NCBI RefSeq assembly: GCF_900324465.2
Contig: NC_046624.1
Location: 11,343,386 to 11,407,385 of the forward strand
Length of the DNA: 64,000 bases
Origin: Anabas testudineus
Taxonomy: Eukaryota; Chordata; Actinopteri; Anabantiformes; Anabantidae
Direction of reading: 5' to 3'
The notes beneath the pieces were generated by a model, which worked only from the letters and a program-made list of their open reading frames with translations, had not been told where the DNA came from and made no database searches. The position numbers and the translations under genes were made by a program. Every line of letters starts with the position of its first letter. The first letter of the stretch is position 1. Shown piece by piece: positions 1-12,287 of this stretch.

Positions 1-51
1 ATTGTATAACCACAAACACACAATAAAAGTTACTCCATCAGTGCTGACTTT

Positions 52-3000
52 TTATCGTTTACTTCCGTTCTCCAAACCTTGTGCTTCTCCCTGCGATGAA
101 GTCTGGGTTTGAGCCTCCGCTCTAGTCTGGTCTTCTGTCTTCACCACAACCTGTGGTAGTGTTTGCTGATTCTTGGTCAAGTCCGAAGGTCTCTGTGGTT
201 TTTTGTTTTGCCAGTTTGTTTCTGTTTGCGTGTGGGTTTCCAGCGTCTGACATTGTTTCCGCTCCGTCATTTTCGAGCTAGAGTTGCAGTTGTTGCACAG
301 ATCCCTCATGTGCAAGAGTCCCTGCACAAGACACTTGACAAATTCTGCTGAACATGTCTGTGAGCTCTCGTGGAAACTGGACACAGAGAAGATAATGTGC
401 TCTGACTGAGGGTTATAGCACGCTCCATATCCATTTGGAACGACGGGTCCATAGCAGCAAAACATCTCAACAGTAGTCGGGACCTGAGGGAAGAGTCACT
501 GCTTCAGTGCTGTGCTTTTACCATTGCACTCAAATGCTGCTGTAGAGTTATGATGTCTAGCAATTACAAAAGCAAAACCTGAAACTGGTATTTTATTAAA
601 ATGTACCTGTACCTGACTTGTAGAGAGAACAAACTGATTACTGATGAGATATCCTTCATCATTGAATATTTCTGGCTTCTCTATCTTCAGTTCATGTGCA
701 ATTTCACGTAGTCCTAGCAGGTGATTGTCTATTGCCAGACCTGTAATAGCCTGAAAAACAAAATGTATGTTATTGTATTTTCTTTGATAATAATTAAAAA
801 TCAACATTGTATGACTCGATATCTGTGGACAAGATTGGAGAATAGCTACCAGAATCATGTACTTTGTCTGGGCATTTATGGCACCTTGTAACAGCTCCAT
901 CTTTTCTTTATCCTGGAGAAGGAAACAACTGACAATCAGTATTAGACTAGGAAATCTGTCTTATTTACAGCAGAGCAACAACCAAAGGAAATTGACAGTT
1001 CCACAGTGAGACATCTTACACTTGTGCTGAGTTTCCCATCAGTCATTGCTTTTACAAAAGCCAGGGCTTCGGGTGTGGCAGAGCGGATGTTGTCCACTCT
1101 GCCCTGCTGAAAACGTCGTATGGAAGCACTCTCATAGGTTGACACTGGTCTACCATGACATCTAGAGTAATACACAAAGTAAAAGCCTTGTGGCTTGGAG
1201 GTCTGGGTTAATATGACATGTGAGACTGACTGCTGTAGTGATGTGATTTTTCTTACCGGTAGTAGGCTAACTGAAGAGCAACCTGGATGTAAGCATCTGG
1301 ACTCATTTTCTGCTTCTTGATGAACTCTTTTCCATATTCATAGAATTTGTGAACGTTTATGTCCAGATTTCTCACCAGCCTGAGGAAATACAGTAAGAGG
1401 AAATGTTGATTTGAGCCGTTATTGATTTGTTGGACTGTATAGAAACCAAAGTTAACCAAGACCTCTTCAGTGTGTCAGCAGAAGAGGCGAGACATTTGTG
1501 AATCTCTGGAGTACATTTCCAGCGCAGTCTGCGAGGTGCAGGCAGCTCGCTCACACTTGCAGCTCTGACCAGCTTTGATGGGCTGCCAATCCTGATGTCA
1601 CACAGGGATATAAAGTAACTTAGCATTCCTTCAGAACTTAATTGCAGTTTCAAAGCATACATTTAGCATTTCAAAGATCCAAATGGATTAAAATCCTTAC
1701 ATGTATTTCAGAAGATACTCTGTGCACTGGACAAGGACAATTCCTTCGAATGGGGAGTGTTCACACACGACTCCACAACAGCCGTCAGCTCCTACAACAA
1801 ACTGACACCATCGTGCTATATTCAATAAAGTTGTAAGTCATTTCCTTTCTCATTCTCTTTTCTTTCTTCAGTAATCTTTATTTAACCAGTTCTCAAACAT
1901 GCTTGTGCAGGAGGATAACAGCCTCACATGGTAACTGTGCTCACAGACCTGCATGGGCTTGTCGTACCAACGGTTGCCGCCATTCTTGGCCGGTCCTCCT
2001 CCGTGCAGCATCAACATGGCACGTGCGCTGTCACTCAGCTCAGGACCACTGGCGTCATCAAGACAAACCAGACACAGACAACGCTCGATCATGTCCAGAG
2101 AGTCCCTGTTTGTAGACTCTAGAAGATAATGAGTAGAAACAATTCAATTTGGAGACACTGACATTCACCTGACGTTAGAGGTTATTTTGAAACGGACCTC
2201 TCATGAGCACACTGCGTGACTCTGCCCACTCTGTTCGCCCATCTGAAGTGAGAAGACCAATAGGTGGGAGCAGCTCTTCTTCGTTGTCAGCCATCTTGAC
2301 AATTTTCTCCAGCTGTGTCAGCAAATCTCTTTCATTCAGTCGGCGGAAGTTGATCACCACATCCAGCACAAAGAACTAGGCAGAGGTTCAGATTGAACAG
2401 GACAGGAAACAGGATGTCATCATGTACATCTCTGTGATAACTAGTCTATGGCAGTTTTGTTTTTCACTTTGTCTGACCTGGTTCTTACAAGCAACAATAA
2501 TGTGTTCCGGTTCTGGCATGACACTACTCTCCTGGGCCACTAGTGTGTCCCTCTCAGGCCCTGGTAGGCGGTAGGAAGTGAAGAGACGATAGTACTGGTC
2601 CATGCACAGAGGGGTTCCAGCCAGCTGGCCCCTAGCACAGTCTACAGGCAGGGCACGTCTGCACACATGGGAAAAACACAGCTGCTACACCTGTTTATGA
2701 ACATAGTCTGCTACAATTTGTGCTCGCATTGCACGTTAACTTACGTGTCGAGTAAAGTCTTGTACTCCAAAATGCCAGAAATTAAGTGTGCGGCAAACCT
2801 AAAAAGCAAAATCATTGCTTTGTTAAATTCTTTTACGATACACACACATGCTGTTGAGCTAATTATTCTCTGTATTTGGCCTTGTTCTTGATTTATTGTA
2901 AAGCTATATCTCACTTAACAGTGTAACTGCTTCATGTAAATCATGTGGTTAAGGAGCAAGTCTCAGATCAATGCCACTTTAACCAAACCACAGCCTTCAG

Positions 3001-4469
3001 TGTCTGTGAGCCTTGCCACCAATCGCCTTGCCTGGCCTCTCAGCGCTCAAGGTAATTTATCCTATCCATCTGTGTGAGCAGGGATGTATTCAGTTTGCTG
3101 TAATCAATCAAAGCTGGTCTATGATCAATTTATTCTGTTCAAAATCATTTATTAAACTCTTCATGCTGGAAACAGTACAAAATGCCTGTCACTTGATATC
3201 TTTCTGATTTAAAAAAAAAAAAAAATCGTGAACATTACAGCTTGTTCTTTAATGGGTGTCGTGCAGAGGTTGGGTAACAAGGGATGACTTGTTACCTGAC
3301 TCTGACAAAAAGATCACTCTCACTACTGGATTACTATCTGTCCTGTGTTATTATGTCACACTTTGAGGTTTTGTCTCATGACTCATTTGTCTTTGTTCTG
3401 CAGTACCTTATACCTTAAAGAGTCGATGGAGGCCCTAAAGCTCTGTTGTGGAAAGACCATTGCAGGACTGGAATTGATGGGCAGAGCCAGTCTATTATTC
3501 AGGTACATGTCATTTAGCCAGTAGTCGTACACCTGCAGGGGGAAATGAAGGAATTTGGAAGTAATGGGGACACGATTGCAAGCATGTAAAACACAAGATG
3601 AGATGTGGATTTACAGGGGTCAAAATGTTTTCCAGTAATGTAAACAATGATTAATGATCACTTAAATCTCAACACAGTGTAATTTGCTGCATAATTTGTC
3701 TGCACTTTAAATGAGAATAATGTAGATTATTCAAACATACTTTCCATTTGTCACACAGTGATTTGAGTTGCTATCTCTACTATTCGTTGTTAATTTGATT
3801 TTGTCTCCACAAGACATTACTCTTTGATTTTATTTACCCAGTTTGCCTTGCTCTCCCTCCTTTCCACGAGTTTGCTCTGCAGTAGCTCCCCCACCCCTCC
3901 AGGGGCTCCAAACTCCTTCACTAGATGTTGGGTCTTGTTAAACTGTTCTTCTGTGAGCAGGTGCTTCATGCACCTCAGGTACATGTCCAGAGTGTCCTTC
4001 AGGGCAGGGAGTGGCAGCTTTGCCAGGCCCTGCAGTGTGAGGGAGGAAACACTCTCATCACCCTACTACACTCTGCACTGTCTGCACATCAGCTCAACAT
4101 GTAGAGAAGCTCCAATAACACCTACATGTTTTTGTTAAGAAGTATTTAGCTAAGCAATAATGTTAATACATTTTAAGTGTATTGTTTGACTGAAAAAACT
4201 ACAAGTCAGAATTATTAACAATTAATTCACTTAACTCAGAGTTAGAGAATATTTAGGCTAAAAAAAGACATCCTGTACAATTTAATTTTAAACCTTCATG
4301 CAAAATAATTTTTAAAGGATGTCCTTATTGATTGTAAAATATGTATATGCATATAGTTAGGTGATGTATATTCCAGTGAAATAGATTTCATGTCAAAATA
4401 AATGACACATGATATTTTTACCTCTGAGCCCGCTAAAGCTTTGGGGGGCTCTCGGTCCAGAACTGGCAT
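52..4469 (-). CDS. chat: choline O-acetyltransferase, 14 coding exons
   Basis: This enzyme makes acetylcholine from choline and acetyl-CoA in the cytosol of cholinergic neurons. Coding exons, in transcript order: 4469-4422, 4029-3838, 3532-3414, 2798-2745, 2658-2478, 2375-2198, 2118-1949, 1801-1701, 1591-1463, 1379-1257, 1161-1020, 912-850, 750-613 and 483-52. All junctions are GT-AG and the phases join into about 689 residues. It is recognised by near-identity to mammalian Ch[55 protein letters not shown] and [20 protein letters not shown]. The catalytic histidine is in [10 protein letters not shown] (about residue 329, exon 8), and the family's STS motif is in LSTSQV. The start gives [16 protein letters not shown] before the first conserved exon. 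The C-terminal tail after MRDLC is Gln/Thr-rich and about 50-60 residues longer than my recollection of the human protein. No minus-strand AATAAA lies in the 51 bases after the stop, so the 3' UTR probably runs out of the window. Confidence 0.95.
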
Positions 4470-6285
4470 GTTGACGGAGCACAGGGGCTGTGATGCTGAT
4501 TATTGAGACAGGCTGTGTCCTTCCCTAAAACCTATATCATCAGCATCAAATGAATGCAAATGAGGGCACTTTTAAATGACTGACAGTGCGAGCCCACTCG
4601 TCTTTAAACGTTGCACTCTTGTTTGGATAATTAAGACAAATGAAGAAGAAGAAGACAAATACAAATGCATCCCTGTGATAACAAGACAGGAACGGGCAGT
4701 ATTATGTTCTGCATTGCTCATCAACGCTAACAAATGCTGACAGGCTGCTGTAACTAATTCTAATACATTTACCAAAGTAAAAATAATCCATCACACACTA
4801 TTGAAATGTTTTACTCACCAGAGACAAAAACAGCCCCGCTCCTCCCGAGGACTCAAACAAGAAGTTTAGATTTGTCCATCTTGACTTGAATCCATTTCTG
4901 GCAGGATTTCTTTTTTAAATTTCACTACTTGGATCTTTTGAGCATCTTTCAGTCCCCAGCATGGCAAGAGAACAACTCCCTCGCCTGCTCAGGAGAGATG
5001 TTGAGAAGGTATCTCACCCTCCTGGCAGCTAAGCTCCTCCCAGAAGTCCTGCTATTCGCCGAGAAGTTTATTTGGCACTTTTCATCCTCACCCGAGCTTA
5101 TTTAGACACGACTCAACGATTTAGACCTTCACACGCTGTGCGCAACAACAGTTCGGATGTATTTTGCACGAATGTCTTCCTCTGGACTCCTTGTTGAGCA
5201 ATTTGAGCTCATGCATTGCTTCCTTCTCTTACTTGTAGCTGTTTTAATTTGCGTTGTGTATGTAATATTGTATGCAAGGATTTGCAATTTGGACAGGCAC
5301 AGACGCTTTGACAAACTGTTGATTTATTTTACACACAGGAGCCACAGCTGGATCCCACATTAAGTAATTACTGGATTTGGTTCTAAATCTATTTTTAATC
5401 AGTCTTTATAATTGACTTAGGTATTACGACTATTTAGTTATTGGATGTTCTATTTTACTACAGTAATAAGTATCGCAAAACTACAAAGTATGAGCCCTTA
5501 ATAATATTTACTGGCTTAAGCAAAGGCAAAAAATCCAGGAAAAGTGAAAATTCCGCACTCTGCGATTAAATTATAACCATATTTTTAAAGTATCACTGTA
5601 TTATTTTGCAAATTTTGTGGATTCCTTTGTTGTAGAATTAAAGGAAATCGTCATTTACCCCAAACAAATAACTTTTATAGAAGGAATAAACCGCAAACTG
5701 TATCATTCACATGATATTGTTTAATTATATACATGAATATACATGTATGTACAGTCGCAGATCATACAATGAGGCTATGCATTCCAGAAGCACACCATCC
5801 AAAAGAAACAACATGAACCAAAAAGACGCAGATTTCACTTCAGTTCCATCTGTTGTATCTTTCTGAAACTGCCGTGTGACACAATATTGCATATTAAGTT
5901 TAGCAGCACAACTCTGGCGAAATACAGACAGATTACACTGAAAGACATATTCATTATTATAATTCTTTTTTCTTTACACTTACACATAATCCCTGAATAC
6001 AATATGAGTCTGTTTCTGATACAGTGATAAATATTGGTAATGAATAGACATTTAACTCAACAAATCTTTCACAATACTCTCACACACGCCAGCCAGCGCC
6101 TTTCTACTGCAAAAACTTTTACGCTGCTTGATTTGACAGAACCCGGAGGAATTGTCACCAAAGTCAGTACATAACTGGTGTTAATACACAATGCTAAACG
6201 TGTTATGCAATTGATTGGATCTGATGGGATGCACACAACTCTACATGGGCACTTCGATAGTGTTACACACATAGTTAAAGGTCTT
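4470..6285 (-). other. chat 5' leader and slc18a3 3' UTR, no further coding exon seen
   Basis: This stretch separates the chat start codon from the slc18a3 stop codon. A possible splice acceptor for the chat start exon lies at 4525-4526, but its pyrimidine tract is poor. An ATTAAA poly(A) signal on the minus strand at about 5720-5725 could end the slc18a3 transcript, giving a 3' UTR of about 560 bases. The part from 5350 to 5700 is AT-rich and shows nothing I recognise. Confidence 0.5.
4819..5110 (-). promoter_or_regulatory. possible non-coding first exon and promoter of chat
   Basis: A strong donor (CTCTG then GTGAGTAA) on the minus strand places an exon end at 4819. The roughly 280 bases upstream are locally GC-richer than the flanks, and an AT-rich TATA-like stretch (TCTAAATAAG) lies near 5100. 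In mammals chat has several non-coding first exons (R, N and M types), the M type sitting between the VAChT gene and the coding exons. The position here fits an M-type exon, but this is inference from one donor and base composition. Confidence 0.35.
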
Positions 6286-7845
6286 TTACGCGTATTCTCC
6301 TCCAGAGGATTCCTCCTCCGAATGTGACCGTTGCGCAAAGGTTTCAATGCCATTCTCGTCGATCGTTGTACACAAACCCTTTCTCTTCTTCTCTCGTTGC
6401 TCCATCTTAATCGTGTCATACAGCCCTGTCGGGCCATCATCCAGGAGCATGTTCCTCTCGGAGAAAGAGGGCTTCATCTGTGTGACATTCTTCAACAGAA
6501 GGAGCGCGGGTGCGTAAAGTACATTGGCGAGGCCCATGCCTAAGTTGAGCTGAACAAAGCCCAGATTGTGCACTATCTGTCCAGCCGCTACGGGCCCCAG
6601 GGCATAGGCCACACAGTAAGAGATGTCTGCTATGGCGTACACGCTGCCATAAACTGATACGTGACGCACATCCACCAGGAAAGCCAGCGTTGGAAGGAGC
6701 GCCGTATCCACGAAGGCGATGCCAAAACAGATTCCGCACAGCGGGATCATGAGCTGTCCAAAGTTTTTACAGGCTGGCACTGTGCAGGAACTGGCGCCTA
6801 TAAACACCATACCTATAGCTCCGTAAAACCACTGGAGATGAGGATATTTTGCGGCTAATTTGACAGTTAGATACACACCTAAAACATGAGGGAAGAAGGC
6901 GGGGAACCATGTCATGCCAATCTCCCACTGACTGGCATGCATGGTTTCCTCCATCCATTTGGCAATAGTGGGTTCAAGAAAAGCCAGTGGGATGTTACAA
7001 ATTGTTAAAGCACCAGCCACTACAGCTATGTAAGGGTCAATCATCAGTTTATATATAGGTGTACCCACTGGCATGTTTTCTCTCTCTCGGTTAGAGAAAG
7101 GTTTTAACACAGTCAGACACAATGCGCCATCAGCGAGGCAGATACAGGCCAGAATCAGGAAGGGCACCCGCTTTCCTGCAAATTCATATAGGACTCCTCC
7201 AAAGGGGGGCGCAACAAGACTTCCGAAAGAGATGAAGGCCAAGGCGATACCCAGCGCTTTGCTTCTCTCAGCCTCCTCCGTGTACCTGTCCGCGATCAGC
7301 GCGATCCCTGAGGTGTCCGCGAAAGCAGAGCCGAGGCCCTGCATGCTGCGCGCCAGGAACAGAGTGGCATAGTTTTCAGCGAAGGCAAAAATGAAAGTGG
7401 ACAGAAACATGATATTGAGCCCGATGAAAAGTGGGATATCATAGCCGACCCTGTCTATGAAGGTGCCGCTTAGTGGGTTCACCAGCAGCTGCAGGATGGC
7501 CTTGGAGGCAAAAAGAATACCTATCTGTAAGTCGAAGTTCCCCTTGGCCACTCTGGGCACGGTGCTGTTAGTGGAGTTCGTGTGCGATGCAGCATCTTGG
7601 GCATGTTCCGCTGCGTTCTGTAGCCCTTCAAGGTAATCGGGTATAATTGGTACAATTACCATGTAAAGCATGTTGTCTAACAAAAGTGCTGTACAAACTA
7701 TTATTAGAATAATCCTTTTCTGCCGATCTGGGTCTTTGATTACATTGCCCAGTTGTTTAGTTCTTTGGCCCATCTGGGACAGTTTGGAGGCGGCGGATTG
7801 AGCCAAATTAGGGGCTTGTCCCTCTGTGGTCCCCTCCGGCTCCAT
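6286..7845 (-). CDS. slc18a3: vesicular acetylcholine transporter (VAChT), intronless
   Basis: This is a 519-residue proton/acetylcholine antiporter of synaptic vesicles, of the major facilitator superfamily (SLC18, DHA1 group). It is encoded in one uninterrupted frame, as is usual for vertebrate slc18a3. The N terminus is cytosolic (MEPEG...RQKR). TM1 (about residues 45-68) contains the [19 protein letters not shown] signature, with an acidic residue at D57 where SLC18 members carry their TM1 aspartate. The vesicle-luminal loop has two adjacent N-glycosylation sequons, NST NST (residues 90-95). About eleven more hydrophobic helices follow. The cytosolic tail keeps the dileucine sorting signal (SERNMLLDD). 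The start is in a good context (AACATGG) and the match to family N termini runs from it. The gene lies upstream of the chat coding exons on the same strand, the conserved cholinergic gene arrangement. Teleosts can carry a and b copies; I cannot tell which this is. Confidence 0.95.
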   Translation of the reverse strand: MEPEGTTEGQAPNLAQSAASKLSQMGQRTKQLGNVIKDPDRQKRIILIIVCTALLLDNMLYMVIVPIIPDYLEGLQNAAEHAQDAASHTNSTNSTVPRVAKGNFDLQIGILFASKAILQLLVNPLSGTFIDRVGYDIPLFIGLNIMFLSTFIFAFAENYATLFLARSMQGLGSAFADTSGIALIADRYTEEAERSKALGIALAFISFGSLVAPPFGGVLYEFAGKRVPFLILACICLADGALCLTVLKPFSNRERENMPVGTPIYKLMIDPYIAVVAGALTICNIPLAFLEPTIAKWMEETMHASQWEIGMTWFPAFFPHVLGVYLTVKLAAKYPHLQWFYGAIGMVFIGASSCTVPACKNFGQLMIPLCGICFGIAFVDTALLPTLAFLVDVRHVSVYGSVYAIADISYCVAYALGPVAAGQIVHNLGFVQLNLGMGLANVLYAPALLLLKNVTQMKPSFSERNMLLDDGPTGLYDTIKMEQREKKRKGLCTTIDENGIETFAQRSHSEEESSGGEYA

Positions 7846-8350
7846 GTTTTCTCTCCTTCTGGCTTAAGTGTCCCTTAAAAAATAAAATCGGCTTGCCCCT
7901 GTTGATTTGTTTACAGAATTACGCACGCTCGGCGCATCTGTTGTGTGTTTTATTTTGTAGTCTTATCCAGCACCGAGAGCCCTACTAACGAGCTAGACAA
8001 CTTTCTTCTGCTTTACCTATTCTCTGTGCCTCGCGCCGTCCGTCATCGCACGCTCTTTTCCGCTCTCGTGACTTGGAGTCGTTTTATGCCCGCTGTCCCC
8101 GCTTGCTTCATTGTCTCCTATCCCGTCATCCAGGTGACGCGCTGGTCCCGTACAGCGCTCGTAAGTCGGGGATTCACCTGCAGCTCACTGTGCCGGTTCC
8201 ATCAGCGCACTCGCCGTTTTAGGTCCGACTGCTGCGCGCCCACGGCTCCCAGACGCTCCCAGCTGCCCAGCTATCTCCAGTCACCTGTAACGCTGTGAGC
8301 TAAGTCATCATTTCACATCAACCAGGCTGGTTTTTGTCGGCCGCGGAAGG
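7846..8350 (-). promoter_or_regulatory. CpG-rich upstream region of the cholinergic locus
   Basis: Base composition changes sharply here: CpG dinucleotides are frequent (cgcgccg, gcgcgc, gacgcgc) in contrast to the AT-rich DNA on either side. The region lies directly upstream of slc18a3 and of the whole chat unit, so it is the natural place for the shared R-type promoter and the slc18a3 5' UTR. No TATA box or transcription start can be fixed by eye. Confidence 0.45.
7966..7974 (+). promoter_or_regulatory. possible RE1/NRSE left half-site
   Basis: TCCAGCACC matches 8 of 9 bases of the left half of the RE1 element bound by the neuronal silencer REST (consensus TTCAGCACC). The following bases (GAGAGCCC) are only a weak match to the right half GGACAGCGCC. 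The mammalian cholinergic locus has a functional RE1 upstream of VAChT, so the position is apt, but a half-site of this length can occur by chance. Confidence 0.2.
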
Positions 8351-10162
8351 AACACATACTGCAGTTAGTTGGCTCCCATAGGTGTCCCCCCTCCCCCTCG
8401 CATCTTGCTGATGGCTGTGACGCACAGTCCTGCTGGTCTCCAGCATCTCCAGATCTTTTATGCTAATTAAACACAAACTCCCGAGTGCACACTGCAGTCC
8501 AGTCGGTTGCTCCAAAGCAGAGCTGAATCTGCTCGCTTCAGTTTCTGTTCCATTCAGCTTTCTCCAGTTAAAACGACAAGTACACCATTTTATTTTATTT
8601 ATGTCGAAAATAAGGGTAAAATCGTTAAATGTTTAGAATCCGCGCTCATTTAGCTTTTAACCCAAGGGAATCTAGTTATTATAGACTATTTAAGCTTAAG
8701 ATCAAAACTATAACAGACAAGAAAACCAAAGTTTCGTGTAGCTCGCTCCAGCGTCCAATCGTCCACATCCACGCTGTTCAGTAGCTATGAAAACATCCAG
8801 TAACGGGGATCTTGAGCTCTCACCTTCCAGTTCATGTGATGACTGTGGTAGACAGAACAAATGTACTGATTTTCAACTATGCCACACCCAAATAATCAAA
8901 ATTAGTATTAAAAGATCAGAGTTGTGTCAACATCTGACAGGATTTTATCTGAACTGCATCTACATCCTGTTTTTTTATTTCCACAAACTGAACTGTACTG
9001 GTCATTTCTTTTCTGTTTCTTTTGAACATATTTAGCCTTTATAGGAAGTCCATACACTCACCCTTACCATCGTTAAAATGATTAATTATATTACTTAAGA
9101 AACCTTGATGAGATCAAGTTTGTTGCGCTTTCACTCAGCACGAGAGACGTGGAGTCGCAGGTGGACGCTGCCATCTACTGGAGCAGAAGGACTTCATCAT
9201 CTCCTTCTTCCTGTGGCGTTTGACGGTTGATTCTGATGTGAATCTATGTGTGCATGTTAAGAGATAAGCCTTTTCAAAATAAATATTATTTTATCATTTA
9301 CATATTCTCTCAAGAGTTAGAATGAAAGTCTCCGACAATTTGATTGGATTCATTTGAAATCTCTTTTCATATAAAGTGTTTTCTTCTTCTTTTGTTTTGC
9401 TTAACCCTATTTATTTTCAGAATAAATACAAAATAGATAGGCCTAATAATACTAAGTTGCTTGTCAGCTGTTGCTGGAGACTACAGATTGAAGAGTAGAT
9501 AGGAAACAAAAGACAGAGCAGTATTGTCAACCAGTGGAGGAATAAACTAGTCAAGGAGCCCCTGAAACCTGAAAAGTGGACTCTAACAGGTTCCCTCTGA
9601 ATATGTTATTCCATATGTTAATATTATAAAGTCTAGATTCCTTTGCTGAAAAACATTGATTCAATCAGGTCTGATTTCATGAATGTAATCAAGACGGAGA
9701 GAGTAAGCCTACTAGACAGTAAAACCATGTAGATTTTTATTTCAAATGGTTCTAAAAAGGCACGAGATTTCAGTAGCAATCTATGTTCCTAAGTAATTTT
9801 TGGCTGGTTTTGTCTTTGAGAGTCACATCATTGTTCAGCCAGTAGATGTCCTCATATCCCTATATTTACAATAAATAAAAAGCCCAGGGCCCTTCCTTGC
9901 ATTTTCACATTATAACATGGTCACTACTCTAAAGCTTCTAGAAAGGCCTTGTTTACACACAATGATACAGCCACAGGTTGATTTTAGACTCAATTTTAAT
10001 GTTTAATATACCAGGAAGCTCAAAAAAGACAAAGGTTGCATGCCATCAAAGTAGTCAATGTCTGAGCAGCTGTACATTTGGTTTCATTCCTGATGTGTTT
10101 TGATCAGTGAGCATTGTAAAATCAGGAGTAGTGTTTAACAGCAAGTCATTTATACAAACCAA

Positions 10163-10837
10163 TACAGTCAATGAAAGTATGTAACAGTTAAAAGGGTAAA
10201 ACAACATGAAAACCATGGAACTATCTTTGGGAGAAAAGCAAGTCATTTTGAACCTAAGAAGAGGGAAAAATAAATCAGAGGCACTGCACAAACACAAAGC
10301 ACAAAAACAAAAAAAGCAAACCTCTCCTCAGGGTACGAACTGGAAAGCCAGGCTCCAAAAAGTTCTGAAGTTTTATGGGTCGATGAGACCAAAATAAACC
10401 TCAATTAGTCAAGTGATGGAAAGGCCAAAGTGTGGATGAGGGAAGGAATCGCTCATTTGTGAAGCATGATGAAGGTAATATTGTGTCTTGGGATTTCATG
10501 GCCGCTTCTGGAACAGACTTAAGGTTTAGTGTTTATTAATGCAATAACACACAATAATAGCAGCAGGATGAAAGGTGGGCAGAAGCATTTTACACAGAAA
10601 CTAGCATTAGAGCAAAGAAGGGATTTCCAAAATATCAAATTATATTGATTTTAATTGACTTTAAAAGCTTGATCCAATACTAATGCTCACTTAAACTTTT
10701 GGGTGATGTGCTCTGTATTGTTTAACATATCCAGGTGTCAAATAAAAGCTCAAATTTTAAGCTTTCATGTCATTTCCATCTTTTAATCCTAAACCAGAAT
10801 GTTTACAGCAAACCCGATGCTCTTGGAAGGGACCGTA
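10163..10837 (+). mobile_element. decayed, internally deleted Tc1-like DNA transposon
   Basis: The left end (TA then CAGTC) and the right end (GACCG then TA) form short inverted ends flanked by the TA target duplication of Tc1/mariner elements. Inside, 10230-10290 resembles the start of a fish Tc1 transposase gene. The block 10340-10510 resembles its catalytic part: it contains the codons for DETK followed by GKAKVWMREG, the stretch around the second-Asp region in this family. The block 10670-10836 resembles the family's 3' untranslated end. Most of the transposase between these blocks is missing and stops are present, so it cannot move itself. Identification rests on remembered family sequence. 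Confidence 0.65.
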
Positions 10838-11191
10838 CATGCCTCACTGTAAGAGAGAAAACAAGTCAAATAGTATTTTATTTGAAGCGACCAAACACAC
10901 CGTTTATTTCCAGCTTCTTTGAATCAAATCTGACAAATCCAGTCTGTCCTTTCCCACTGGAGCTTTGTTTGACGTAGATGGGTGAAGCTTAGTCAAAGGA
11001 AGTTAGGAATCTAACCAAAAATGGGACTTACAAGTTTTATTTTTAGATAAAATGTTACATCACATTAGTGAAAGAACAGCTTTGATAATCATATTTATTT
11101 CCCTCGCTAAACATACTGAAAAGCTAAAGCAGTGTCATGAAGGTTTCGGCTTCTGGTCAACCCAGGAGACTGCTACATACTGTGTATGTTT

Positions 11192-11509
11192 GGCATTCAT
11201 TGTGAGGACACTCATTGACATAATGCATTCCCTAGTCCCCTACTGATCTATCTACTCAATTTTTAATTTATCCCATGTACTGCCTTATCCTAACTCTAAC
11301 CATCACAACTAACTGCCTCCCCATAAGCCTAACTAAAACCTAATTCTAACCTTAAAACCTAGTCTTAACCCCTAAATTGCTCTTTTAACACCCTTCTCAT
11401 TGTGAGGACCGCCTAAAACTTCCTTACTTTGTAAAAATGTCCTCATTCCAAAGGTTAAAAATTCATGCTGGTCCTCACAATGATAGCCATTCAAACACAC
11501 ACACACACA
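11192..11509 (+). repeat. dispersed repeat, copy A, with CA-microsatellite tail
   Basis: This block starts at TCATTGTGAGGACACTCA, passes through a stretch of repeated 'ctaac' words, and reaches TTGTGAGGACCG and TTTGTAAAAATGTCCTCA before a CA run. The same order of words recurs at 61081-61381. I recall similar 'gtgaggac...tgtcctca' blocks scattered between teleost genes but cannot assign a family name. It encodes nothing. Confidence 0.6.
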
Positions 11510-12257
11510 TAGATATAGATAGGCAAAATAAACAGTCAATGCAAACACAGTTTAAACTTACTTAACTTTAAAATGGTGTTTTCAATCCCCTCTATTTTTA
11601 GGGAGAATGACCTGTTTTTAGTTCACTGTCCTCTGGACTGTTGCACATGGTGGACTGTCCTCCAAACTGGACTGGATCTGCTTTTGCTCTGCTCTGATTT
11701 GAAACTAGCTAGATCACCATGTAATCTTGAGTGGTTGCCAAATTATTAATGTCCATATAAAATCCCAATCCACAGCGGTCAATTGTTCGCAGCCTAAACA
11801 TTATAAAATACTTAAGTCATTATCAGGATGCACTGTAATAACTTGATGATCTCTCGAATCTTCTTGTAAAAATGAAATATGACAAGCAATACAGAAAATG
11901 CTTTCTTTTGTAGAAGCTGCGTGCATACTGCTTAAAAGTTGATAATAACATTATTCATGTAGCTGAGTGGATTACAAAAAACATCATCCCCACATATAAA
12001 ATCAATCCAACTGAACGCAAAGTTTCATATTTGACAAAAGTAGAGAATTTAATTTCCATATATCACCTCTGGATAAATAGATATGTCATCTTTATTTTGA
12101 GTGGAACATTGTGGAAAGCACAAGCTCACCTGTGTTTTCAAAAGGTTAAATTGAAAATATTAAAATGTATTTTTAATCATAAGGAGATAGTGAGTAGCTT
12201 ACCATGCATGTGCTCTGTTGTATATTTCTCTACAACATGTTGGGTTCTGTTTAAATT

Positions 12258-12287
12258 TGTGTGTGTGTGTTTATGTGTGTGTGTGTA
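12258..12287. repeat. (TG)n microsatellite
   Basis: Two TG runs separated by TTTA. Confidence 0.85.

Noticed and set aside
6069-6440. 123-codon minus-strand frame overlapping the slc18a3 end
   Set aside because: It is a shifted frame over the transporter C terminus and 3' UTR; no homology, and the transporter frame is unambiguous.
11281-11400. Telomere-like 'ctaaccctaa' words
   Set aside because: The units are irregular and belong to the dispersed repeat; there is no run of exact TTAGGG/CCCTAA units to suggest an interstitial telomere.
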